DNA of 64,000 nt from Golubevia sp. BC0850. Taxonomy: Eukaryota; Basidiomycota; Exobasidiomycetes; Golubeviales; Golubeviaceae. Below the pieces are notes generated by a model. It ran no database searches. It was given only the letters and a program-made list of their open reading frames with translations, and was not told where the DNA came from. This document shows, one piece after another, positions 12,246 through 22,418 of the stretch; position 1 is the stretch's first letter; each line of letters opens with the position of its first letter. The DNA lies in contig JAAVVG010000025.1 of NCBI GenBank assembly GCA_012976225.1, positions 248,001 to 312,000 of the forward strand, read 5' to 3'. The position numbers and the translations under genes are program-made.

Positions 12246-13167
12246 TCACTGAAAAATGAGTTCAAGATCGACGTTCTCTCTGAGCCAAGACATAATTGCT
12301 TCGTCTGATTTCGCTTTCATGAAGGCCTGGATGGAGGAAATCCCAGAACAGCGTTCTTGTGATCGAAAAGACTCTCCCGGTGGCTCTGCGCCTGAGACCT
12401 TCAAATTCCCGCTTGCTGTTAAAGCCACTTGAACTCCTGAAAGACTTCTCTTGATCGCCTTCCTTGCAGCAACAAAGAATGAAAGTTTGCTTCCATCGAT
12501 GAAAGCATTCGGATCAGCCCTCTGGCTCCCAAAGATGACGTGAGAGAGCTTCGGGAGTAATAAGCTGTCTTCATAGCCTGCAGCTGAACGTTTCCTTCAG
12601 TCGCTAGTAGAGATCTTACCTTGGCTAGACGTAGATTGTGAGTGAAGGGACATTCCTAGATGGGCGTAGGTAGCTCGCATAAAGCTCTGTTGATGATGTG
12701 AGATTGCATTCTGAGATCAGAGTTGAGAAACAGAGATAGTGGTAGAGTGGCTCGAATCCTACTAACCTGGACATTTCCTTCCTCTTTCACCGCCTTCTCT
12801 GCGTCCTCCATAGCTTCGACAGCGTGTCCCCTCTTTCCTAGGCTAGCACTTCTGATCAATAGAGATGGTTGAAGGAGCGAACTGCTGGAATCGATCAGCT
12901 GTGAGGGCGAAAGATGAGGAAGGGAGTCAAAGGTCGGCGAAAGACTTCAAAAAGAACGGACAGTCAAATCTGCTCCATCTTCTGGAGATGAGATTCAAAA
13001 CTTACTTGGGTGCAAATCTCTTCGGCAGTCTTGTAGTCCATTCGATCCAGAGCCTCTTGAGCTCTCTCGACTGCTTGCTGCTGAAGGACGATCTCATTCG
13101 TAGCTCTCTTTGCCTCTGACTCAGCCTCAGAATCCTCATTGGACCTCTTGGATGTCTTTGGTGGCAT
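12246..13167 (-). CDS. Small TPR-like protein of unknown role
   Basis: Four exons on the minus strand, 13006-13167, 12767-12898, 12620-12686 and 12246-12577, give 230 aa with all phases matching. The N-terminal half reads as two or three tetratricopeptide-like helical pairs (YKTAEEICTQLIDSSSSLLQ, then KRGHAVEAMEDAEKAVKEEG, then YAHLGMSLHSQ). The Lys/Glu-rich start resembles a short nuclear signal. The C-terminal half is not recognised. The stop TGA lies inside a perfect donor (CA|GTGAGT at 12249), so a 51-bp intron to 12198 would replace the last residue with HLDILPLS and end at 12174. TPR proteins are adaptors, and no partner is indicated here. It is divergent with YVH1 across 298 bp. Confidence 0.65.
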
Positions 13168-13465
13168 GATAGGAGAATTCAAAAGACCTTGAGAACAGGG
13201 GTAGTGGAGGATCATAGAGTTTGAGACTTGAAGGCTAGCTCGAAGGACTTGTCTTCAGAGTTGCTGGAGAACTGCGTCGAGAAAGTATGAAATTTGTCGA
13301 GATTGACTTGCTCTTCGATTACTGATTACTAAATTGAGATCTCAATTTCAAAGAAAGAAAGGACCCAGAAGAGAGTAGTAAGAGAGCGGTTCGAAGCTTT
13401 TTCCTACTTCAAGTTACAAGGTCAACCAATCAATCGCACTCCTGATCCTTTCAAATTGCTTCACA
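13168..13465. promoter_or_regulatory. Divergent promoter, TPR-like gene and YVH1
   Basis: A 298-bp gap separates two start codons pointing away from each other, so both promoters must lie here or overlap the 5' exons. No TATA-like or repeated motif stands out. Confidence 0.5.
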
Positions 13466-15794
13466 ATGGATGAGGTGATATCCAATTTATGGATCTCAGA
13501 TATGGCCTGTGCTTTATCAGCGGAGCATTTAATCCAAGCCAACATTACTCACATCATCACTGCAACTTCTTCCAGGTTAGCTTTACCTGCTTTGCCAGCT
13601 GATCATCCTCAAATATCCCAACTTCACATCAGGATCGATGACGAAGTTCTAGCTCCAATCATCGTTCATTTCGAAAAATCAAATCAGTTCATTGAGAACG
13701 CGATTGGGAAGCATCAGCGAGAGAGAACAGGGAATGAGAATGAGATTGGGAAGAAGAACAACGTCCTGGTTCATTGTCACGCTGGTGTTAGTAGGAGTGT
13801 CACTGTGAGTAAAAGAATAAAATTTTGATTGATTTGGAAGTGAAAGAAGGGGAGGAGAAGAGGTGGCAACGGAGTCAGAAGGAGAGGAACCTATCGCAAG
13901 AAAAGTAGAGGTCTCCATCTGACTGGCAGGCTGAGCAGAATCAGCAGTGAGCTTGCAATGGCTTCGCACAGAGCTCAAATTATTCTACCAATGTAATCAG
14001 CGTGGGCGCGGAAGCGTATTTGGAGGGAAGGGAAGGCAAACATCACTCTCATTAGCTCCAATTTCTCATCTCTCCCTCATTCTCCTCATTCAGCTGGTAG
14101 CAGCCTACCTTATGTCAGTTCAGAACCTATCTCCAACTGATGCTCTGGATCAAATCAAAGCTCGACGAACTCAGGCTTGTCCTAATGACGGTTTCCTTCA
14201 ACAGTGAGTCTCAGTTTTCACCTTCTCTTTGAGTTCTCCTCTAGACCGCCTTTACTGACTCCTCATCTGACGTCTCTTTTGATGCCTTACCCTCAATCAA
14301 AGGTTAGAACTCTACTCCCAAATCTCTCACAACCTAGATGTCTCCAATCAACTTTTCAGAAGATTTCTACTTTCCTACACTTCAAGATCTATTCTACGTG
14401 GCAATCCAATCGATGAAGCTCTCTTATCCTATTATCCAACTCCTTTGTCATCCCCTTCAAACTCCATGAAGACTGATGGCCTACCAATGTTAGACAGAGA
14501 TGAGAAAGGAGAACTCCGAGTAGTTCATTCTTCAAGAAAGGGTTCAGATGGGGCAGACCCAGACGATGACAAGACTCAGGATTCAGACGATAAATCAGAG
14601 ACTCTATCAGCTCTCTCTCTAGGAGGTAGGCTTCCAGGTGGAGTTCAAGAAGTAAAAGGGCTTTCTTCAAAACATCATCCCCTTTCAAATTCGACTTCAA
14701 CAAATGTTAGGAAACCTAATTTCAAAGGTCAGATTATTTTGAGATGTAAGAAATGTGGAAGAGAATTAGCAGCGAAAGAACATGTTGTTGAACATGAAGT
14801 CGGAGAGAGAGGAATGGGAATCAAGAGTTCCATGAGGATTGGAGGCAAAAAATTGGAGAAGGATCAGGGGAGGATCTTGAGTGGACCTGGTGGTATGAGA
14901 ATTGATGCTAGGTCTGGGAATTTGAACACTTCGAATGGGATTGACGAGAACGAGAAAAAGATTGGCGAAATAAAGGAAGGGCAGCATGATGAGCAGTTAC
15001 AGAAGGAGAAAGAAGCGGAGGAAGAACAAAAGATAGAAGACCAGGAACCGGCTAAGCCAAAGTTCCAAAGTGCAGCTTCTCTTTCTTCAAGACTGCCTCC
15101 ACATTTGGCAGCTCTCCGACGAGGAGTTGTACCTAGTGGGAATGGGAATCTAAATCCAAATCGACCTCCAGTTTCAAAACCTCTACCCAAATCGGCAAAC
15201 CCACCTCCTTCAAATCCAACTACAACCTCAACACCAACAAACTCTTCTGAATCCACTTCAACAACTTCAGTCACAGCATCTCCCGACTCTACTCCAACCT
15301 CAACTTCAACTTCCACTACTTCTCGACCAACTCCTCGAATCTCTCAAGGTCCACTTCTTCACTCATCTCTTTGTTCCTCCTACTTCTTGGAACCTCTTCA
15401 ATGGATGTCAAATCTTCTAATCTCGGGCGAAATCGAAGGGAAGCTGATTTGTCCAGGTGGAGCTGGTGGGACGATAGTTGAAAGTCAGGCTGGAAGTCTC
15501 TTCGAGAAAGGAGGTTCGGAAACAGACGGATCAGCTTCTGGTAGAGGGAAGAGAACTTGCGGGGCAAAGCTGGGGAATTGGGATTGGGCTGGGGTTCAAT
15601 GTGGTTGGTGAGTTTCTTGAGAGTTGCCAGTCGACAAGAAGCGCAGCGCTCCTAGTGAAAGACTGATTGATTGACACTTCACCCTTCTTGCTTTCTTTGT
15701 CATCATTAAATCATTGCTTAAATCTCTCAGTGGTACCTGGATTACTCCTGCTTTCGCTTTGGCTAGGACGAAAGTTGATGAAATTCAAACTTGA
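13466..15794 (+). CDS. YVH1: Dual-specificity phosphatase YVH1/DUSP12
   Basis: Four exons, 13466-13804, 14094-14203, 14303-15607 and 15731-15794, give 605 aa with every junction in frame. The phosphatase domain occupies about residues 1-150 with the signature VHCHAGVSRS (catalytic Cys about 104, Arg about 110). It continues in exon 2 as LVAAYLMS. The C-terminal zinc-binding part has ILRCKKCGRELA (about 297) and, from about 506, SSYFLEPLQWM, KLGNWDWAGVQCGW and CGTWITPAFALARTKVDE. This Cys/His module is specific to Yvh1, which displaces Mrt4 during maturation of the 60S ribosomal subunit. The protein is much longer than yeast Yvh1 (about 364 aa) because of a Glu/Lys- and Ser/Thr/Pro-rich insert between the zinc-binding halves. 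It is convergent with the methyltransferase downstream. Confidence 0.95.
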
Positions 15795-16048
15795 AACCGC
15801 AGATAAATTTATAGACGTCTCACTTTCTACCCCATACTACATCAACTCAAACTCAACTCAGATTTCATTTTGTATCCTTGAATTCCTCTCAGTATTACTC
15901 ATTCTTCTCCTCTGTCTTCATCGTCTCTCATCATCCCCGACGTCTCGGACTCATCAATCTTCCCTCGCTAGAATTGGTGATCGAACTCTTGTTTTGATTG
16001 TGCTTTTGGCTACATCGTGAAATTACAAGGAGAGAGTACATTCGACTT

Positions 16049-17478
16049 TCAAATACAAAGAGCTCTAATATCTTCAGTTCTAGCTTTGCAACAACCACCC
16101 ACGAAAACCCCTTTCCAACCCTTGTCTCCTTCACCTTGCAAAGCTTCCAATGCAATCTTCTTCACAGGTTCAGCCCACTGTCTGGCCCTTCCATCTACCT
16201 TCATTTCTTCTTTTTGGACTTGATTTGGACTGGAAGTCAAACCATACCCTTCTCCTCCCAGCCCATTAACAATCTCTCCCTCTACAGTTTTCCAGACTCT
16301 TTGAATCCCATCCCAAACTAAACCGCCATCTGGATATAAGAATAGATAAGGTTGCCTATTAGAGAAGCTTGAAGAAGCTTGAAGCGAAATTAAAGCTTTC
16401 TTGAAAAGCTTTGAAAGTGAAGAAATGAAATATGGTTTTGTGCAATTGATCCCTAGACCAAGGACCGGCCATTCCTTAGAGCTTTCATCATCTTGACTCT
16501 GACATTTGTTCAGAATGGTTTGCAAGATTTCTAGAATCTCGGATTCTTGATCTTGATCTTCACTTTCCTTCCAAGGCAACCCCTTACCATCTGGGAAAAC
16601 GAAACTTAGATAACACGGCTTCATTTCTAAACCGTTCTGAAGTTCGAAAGACAAGATTTTGAGGGCTTGCTTGATTGCTAAAGCTTCGTCTAATCTCGGA
16701 ATGGTCTCGAATGCTATCAAATCGATTTGATTCCAGCTTTTTTGATCGGAGGTGAAGACTCTTAACCTGTTGAGATGGAATTCCGTCAATTGTGAGATAG
16801 ATGGTTGAGAGTTTGAAGTTAAAGAAGAGGAGTAGTCGCCGGTATCTAGAAAGGAGAATTAAGGCAGAATAAAGAAGAGTGAGTCAAGGGGGTTGGGAAG
16901 GTAGAACAGAAAGAGACCAAAGAGATGTCAGTGAAAGGTCAATTCTACTAGCAAAATCATTCGTTCTACTCACATTCAGATCCGTTCTGCAACACAGCCC
17001 CATAAGGACCCAAACTCAACGCTACCAAAGGTTTGCCTCGACCTTTCTCTTTTCTTCTCTCCACGAATCTATCTCGCTCTTGAGATGCTAAATCGACAGC
17101 TAGTTTCATCAATTCAATACTTTTCTCTCTACTATAACCAATTTTCTCATAACCTTCAAATGAAGCTTGATAGTTGGCGGTTCCAATTATTTGAGACCCC
17201 GCTTGCAAAAAGTCAGAATGAGCTTGGGAGATTGAAGAAGGATTGGAATCTAGAAGAGAAGCTGACCATAATGGACCTGAAGAGATGGATTGAGATAGTG
17301 CATCCTCTAAATGAGTCGCCTGAGGGAAGATGAGAAGGAAGAGGGATGAGCCAAGAATCGAGGTTGGACGGTTGGTGGATGACTGGACGGTGGACCGCTG
17401 GACGATACTGACGAGACCTCCATCTAGGATTCCAATCTTATTTTCATCTAGTAGAGGTTCTAACAAATCTGAAGCCAT
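16049..17478 (-). CDS. Homocysteine S-methyltransferase (MHT1/SAM4 family)
   Basis: Two exons on the minus strand, 16974-17478 and 16049-16845, give 433 aa. The ATG at 17478 is the first in frame, since codons upstream lack one. Family marks are GILDGGL near the N-terminus, ANYQASFEGY, ALSLGPYGA, GSEYTGDY created exactly across the splice junction, AFETIPRLDEA, and the zinc-ligand Cys motifs GINCTKP and GGCC near the end. Such enzymes move a methyl group from S-methylmethionine or S-adenosylmethionine to homocysteine, making methionine. Which donor is used cannot be read here. It is longer than yeast Mht1/Sam4 (about 325 aa), mainly through inserted loops, one after the LDGGL motif and one Glu/Asp/Ser-rich. 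Confidence 0.93.
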
Positions 17479-18182
17479 CTTTCTGAGTTTGAGGGATAGA
17501 TTCGATTGATTGTCACACGACAAGGAGGTGAAGAAGATTCTTCCTCACTTGTTTGGTGATCCCACGGTGATCGAGTTAGAATTTTTGTTTTTGAGAGTTT
17601 CACTCTTTTCCCCACCAATACTAATACCAGTACCAATACCAACTTCAAAAGAAAAGGTTTACTTGCGGATTCAGTGCTAGATCTTCGAAAAGTATTGCAA
17701 CCTTCTTTGAAAGCATTCCAGTTTCGTTTTCTCCTCTTTCGAAAGTCGACTTCAATTGGTCTACTTTCCACACACATACCTTTAGAGCACTCCCAAGATA
17801 AAGAAAGAAGAGGTAAGTTGAAGGGATCAAGAGGTCAGAAGGCTCCGTTAGTCTGTTACTCAGCTGCTCTCACCCTCACTGACTCCTTCTTCTCTCTTGT
17901 TCTGACTTCATCTCAACAGAATTTCCCTGAGCAGCTCAGTCATCTGATCCATCAGTGTTTCTTTGGTCTTTTGTAACACGTGAGACTTCATTTTGAAACC
18001 CTCTTCGTGAATCCTTGACCTCAGTTTCTTCCCCCAATAAGAGAAGAGCATCTCCCTTCTTATCTTTCCGTCGAATCTCTTCAGATAATCAAAGATTTGC
18101 TGACTGCTTCCCTCCTTATCCTCTCTAGGAGCTTGCTTCTTTCGTCGCCGTTCGAATTCAATCCAACAGATCTTGGTTTAAG
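17479..18182. other. Divergent intergenic region with unassigned open frame
   Basis: This region lies between the methyltransferase start and the first F-box-like pseudogene. Plus-strand frames around 17650-17980 are open but lack an ATG. A minus-strand ATG at 17777 opens a 105-codon frame with a VLVLVLV run encoded by a GT/AC-rich repeat near 17630. Neither resembles a known family, and I treat the region as promoter and 5' UTR. Confidence 0.4.
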
Positions 18183-19534
18183 ATGGAGGGGCTACCTTCT
18201 GATGTCTTTTCCTCTACTTTTCATCATCTGTCCACTATCGAGCTGGGTCTGATGATGGGCGTTTGCAAAGGCTGGAAGGAGGTCCTTCTCGGTACTTCAA
18301 ATCTCTGGAGACACATCGATCTACCAACCCCAAAGCACACTGCCAAGATCATCGAGGTGTTCGCTAGGCGTTCCAGAAACACTCTGGTGTCAGTTAAGAG
18401 TCCAGCAGAATCTACTAGACAAGAAGCTGAGAAGGTCTTCTCTTTACTGGACCTCTCAAAACGGACTGCAAGATCAGTAGATCTCCTTTTAGTTGATTTT
18501 GACAGTGACGTGCTGCCTGCGATTAGATCTGATAAGGGTTTCCTTCAATTTGGTTGGTGTTACGATGAAGATTACGAAGTCTCTTACGATGACGTTCTCC
18601 ACTACTTTCAGTCTTTCCCCAATTTAGAACGGTTAAACATGAATCTCTCTCAACTTCCTGAAGTCGAGATTGATGTTCCAGGAACTCTTGTAATGCTTGG
18701 ATCTATAGAATTAAGGAATATGGCTGGTCAGATGAAGATGTTTAGTGGCTCTCAAAGTTGAAGGCTGCTAGTCTCTTCTTCCATGATGGAGAAGAAGATG
18801 GCTCGACGGCCCTATCAAGAGTGCTCTTAGCTTGCAGCTCAACTCTTCTCCATCTTGCCATAGGTAGCTACTTCGACGAAGAACTGCCCTCTATCAACTT
18901 ACAGTGCCTAGAGTATTTAAGAGTTCATGCTCTTTATAATTCTGAGCATTTGCTGCATGAGGTGAGATTCCCAAGTCTCAAGCATGTTGAAATCTCCCAA
19001 GAATCGATTATAGAAGTCTCGTTTAAGATTTTCAAACCAGAGTCTATGATTATCACAGTTTGGGATGATCGTACCGGAGAGGGTGCAGAGGACGACAGCT
19101 TAACCGAGACTGAAAATCTCATCCAAATCATCAAACGTCAAGAGTCTAGTTTAGAGAAGCTGCAACTACGCAAGAATCTTAGTATTCTCCCACCTTACCT
19201 AAACTTTTCTTCAGTCGACTTCTTTCTTCGCACCCTTCAAGTCGGTTTAGCTCTTCCTCCATCTTACCCTATTCTACGCTATCTCTCAATCACGAAGGAT
19301 TTAGTCTTTAATGTCGATCTATTAACAGAAGTCCTTTTCTCTCGTCATCTTTCCTCTAAAGGTCACAATACGCTGGGAATGGATGAATGAAGATGTTCAA
19401 CTTTAACTCTGCACCTAGAATCAGAACACTTCGAAGCATTCAAGGCCGCTGAGAAAGCTCTGCTCTCGAGATGTTCTAGAGAGTTGAGAGAAGCCGCTTG
19501 GAAGACGAAGGTTGAGCTCTGGGATGGGGATTAG
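18183..19534 (+). pseudogene. Decayed F-box/leucine-rich-repeat-like gene 1
   Basis: ATG at 18183 opens a frame with an F-box-like start (GLPSDVFSSTFHHLSTIELG, then VCKGWKEVLLGTSNLWRHI). An LRR-like part follows (FPNLERLNMNLSQLPEVEI). The frame is lost near 18757, where homologous-looking sequence (LSKLKAASLFF) carries on in another frame. That second frame meets TGA at 19388-19390 and stays open in the same frame afterwards (LHLESEHFEAFKAAEKALLS) to TAG at 19532-19534. One shift and one in-frame stop in an otherwise coding-like stretch suggest recent loss of function. Short introns hiding both defects were looked for and not found. F-box proteins recruit targets to SCF ubiquitin ligases. Confidence 0.6.
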
Positions 19535-20058
19535 ATGTTGATTGGCTGGTCGGTTTGGGGTCTTATCTCTGTAGCTTCAAACATTTTCTAAGCTGGAAAA
19601 ATCAAAACTAGAAGGTGGAACAACTCTCAATTTTGGTTATGATTCTCAAACAAGAACTCAAATTTGAAATCCAAGTCCTTCTTTCCGTGCTTTCTCAACT
19701 TTAAGTCCCCTCTTTTCGCCTGATCCTACTTGTGTCCTGTCTGATGTTAGGAGATCGTGACGACCCCTTTGCTTTCAGATTAGAAGTCTTCTCAACACCA
19801 AAAACTCAGCTTGAAAGAGAAGTTGGAAAGAAGTTTACGGCTCAAAAAAAAGCTTCTTCCACTCACCATCAAAGCTTCACTCTTCACTCTTTCTGTCCGC
19901 CAGTCTTTCTGAATGCGCTCTCGCCAGCTTCCAAAGTAAAACACTAACAGTGTCGCGACTTTCAATTCAAGTTTTGGCTCTCGAAACAGAGCTAGACGAG
20001 AATAGAACAAGGGGTCTGACTCAGACCTTGTCCTTTTTCACTCTCGCCCATCACCATC
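19535..20058. other. Gap between the two F-box-like pseudogenes
   Basis: These 524 bp hold no supported gene. A short plus-strand frame at 19732-19947 (ATG at 19744) has no recognisable domain. The region presumably carried the promoter of the second F-box-like gene. Confidence 0.4.
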
Positions 20059-21674
20059 ATGATGAAACAAGGACGCAAATCAAAATCAAAACAACGTAGC
20101 TCATTAGGATTAGTTCAAGTCGACCTTGACAGTCTTCCAGAGGAAGTTGCAGAGCACTTGGTCACTTTCGTCAGGAGCTGGAGCAATGGGTGAGTGAGGA
20201 TGAGCTATTGAGCTGTCGGTCTGCTCTTCCCTTCTGTCGAATGCTTTTCATCCACCCCCTCTGATTGAATGCATTCCTTTGCTACACTCTTTCGAAACTC
20301 CTTGGAAAAAGAGACGCTACTCTCAGAGCTATTGCTCTCACTTCGAAGGCCACCTACCAACTTTTCTATCCAAGCCTTCTGCACGACATCGCCATCAAGC
20401 CCTTCCAGTTCTATCCTGTTTACGATGTCTTTGAAAGACAGCCTGAAGCTAGATCACTGGTCAAACGTTTCATTGGTGCTCGTCCAACCAAGGAAAGCGA
20501 GTTCGGGATGTCGATGCCAAAAGATCGGCTTGAAAGAGAAGCACCTTCTGATTCGTCAGACCCTTCTTCGGACGGTCAGCCTTCAGCTGAACGGATGTTG
20601 TTTTCTATGAGAGAAGTAGAAGATCATATGATCCGTTTCTATAGCCAGCTCAAGAGACTCAAGGCCCTCGTTATCTTCTATCCAGACTCGATGCTGATCC
20701 CTTTCGCCGAGACAGTTGGAAACCGACCTCTAGTCCCCCTCTCTTTCATTACAAACTCTCTCAAAAGGCTTCACATATCGAGGGCATGTCTTTTGCCTGA
20801 AACTTTCTCAGCCAAGAAAGCCATCTGGCTCCTAGTATTTAGCCCTCTGCTGCAAGAAGCCATTCTTAATTTCTCGTGCCCTACTAAGGACGAAAGATTC
20901 CTTCTGGAATTTCACGAACCTTTCAAAGGGTTATCAAAGGTCAAAGCATTAGCACTAGAAGTCCTTTAGATTCACGAAGACGAGGATGAAGAAGATAGAA
21001 AGACTTGGTGGGGTTTGAATTGGGAGTCGAAAAGGGAATGGAAGTGTGGTAGGTCCCTCTCAAATTCTGAATACGAGTATGGATGCTGTTTAGACCTTTC
21101 ACTTATGACTTAGACATTAACTCTTTTCTCCCTTCCAGGAAGTCGTAAATCACAAGCGGTCTACCATTTTCTTCAAGTCACAAATTAGCTCACGCCATGC
21201 GAGTTCATCCAAGCACTCCAGGACACAAGAAAAGGGGACAGGAGTTGAGTTCATGAGCAAGCAATTCTAAGCCTCGAGTCTTCTTTCAGCTCTCTCAAAC
21301 ATGTTAGACTCTTAGCATGCTTATCAGGCAGCGGCGTGGTTTACTCCCCCTTTGAGACGTTGAAGATCTTGTGTCTTGAAAGCTATACCATATCGGTTAC
21401 CATTCAGAACGGTAGTCAACTCCCTCTAGCTCTCAGTATCATCTACGTATCTTGCTATAGATTCCAAAATTCAGAATCTGACTTTGATGAGGAGAAGTTA
21501 CTACTTGAGCTTCTCACTTCAAGACCTATTCCAAAGCTCGAAGTGGTGTGGGTTCTGGATCAGCCGATTGACCAAGTTTACAGACCAGCAGATTCATATT
21601 TAAGCAACAAAAAAGTGGAACAGAGAAAGAAGGGCCCTAGCGAGATGGGAGATATTCAAATCTGGAAAAGTTAA
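20059..21674 (+). pseudogene. Decayed F-box-like gene 2
   Basis: Tandem ATGs at 20059/20062 start a first exon (20059-20189) with LDSLPEEVAEHLVTFVRS. It splices in phase to 20312 (acceptor AAAAAG), giving DATLRAIALTSKATYQLFYP, a typical F-box second helix. The frame runs to TAG at 20967-20969 but coding-like text continues in the same frame (RKTWWGLNWESKREWK). Further pieces follow after a possible intron (CEFIQALQDT, preceded by a stop). Another frame then ends at 21674 (FETLKILCLESYTISVTI ... RPIPKLEVVWVLDQP). At least two in-frame stops and one frame change are visible, so it is more worn than its neighbour at 18183. Both share the layout of F-box then LRR-like strands, suggesting relatedness. 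Confidence 0.55.
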
Positions 21675-22418
21675 ACTGCAACTTCTGAAGCCAAAGCCAA
21701 GAGAGATTCGTGAGTATAGACGGATGAGATCACGCTTGTGTTCGTTGTCAATTGTCAATTGTCAGACGCCTCTGAAACAGTAATCTCTAACCTTACTTCT
21801 CTGCTCCATTCCACTTCAGCAAGAGACAAGTCAAAAGCAGAAAATTGTCTGTCAACCGACGTCCTGTTTTCAACTTTCGAAAACTAGTACCTCGGAACAA
21901 TCAAGAATGGTCAAGAGAAATGCTCGAAAAGAAGCTAATGGGACCACCGAAGCAGATTGAAGGGAGGGGAAAGAACGAGACTTATCGTAAAAGCCGATGT
22001 AGTTCTGTGGGAATTGAATTTGCTTTTCAGGTTACAGGGGTTCTCTTTCGATTTTTGGTGTGACTGCTGGGTGACCTCTCAGATCTATAGGTCTTATTGA
22101 TGAAGATAGAGACTGATGTACTCTTCTCAGTTCTCAGACCTACATGGTGGGATTCTTGTTTGGGAGAGTCTGCGAGTCTGCGAGTCTGATGATGCCAATC
22201 TCACGTCTAAGACTGGATCTTTGTCTTCTCTCGGAACATAACTATGAGTTTTGCAGTCTTCTCTCATCAGAGAGAGATTGTGCCAAGAAGACAAATCAGA
22301 TTGAAATTGATGTGGAGGCTGGACAGAAGGAACTGAAAAATGACAATGGAGAGCTGCCGAATGAAAAGAATGAAACCTGTACTTTATTAATGGATATTTG
22401 CAAACACAGCTTATAAGA
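21675..22418. other. Gap between F-box-like pseudogene 2 and the SET gene
   Basis: These 744 bp lie downstream of both flanking genes, which converge. Open frames at 21845-22063 and 22144-22416 (plus) do not look like known proteins. The first has no ATG start, and the second is an ordinary short open stretch. Confidence 0.4.

Noticed and set aside
17460-17976. Small gene in the divergent gap before the first F-box-like pseudogene
   Set aside because: The plus frame lacks an ATG. The minus frame is driven by a GT-rich repeat. No family is recognisable.
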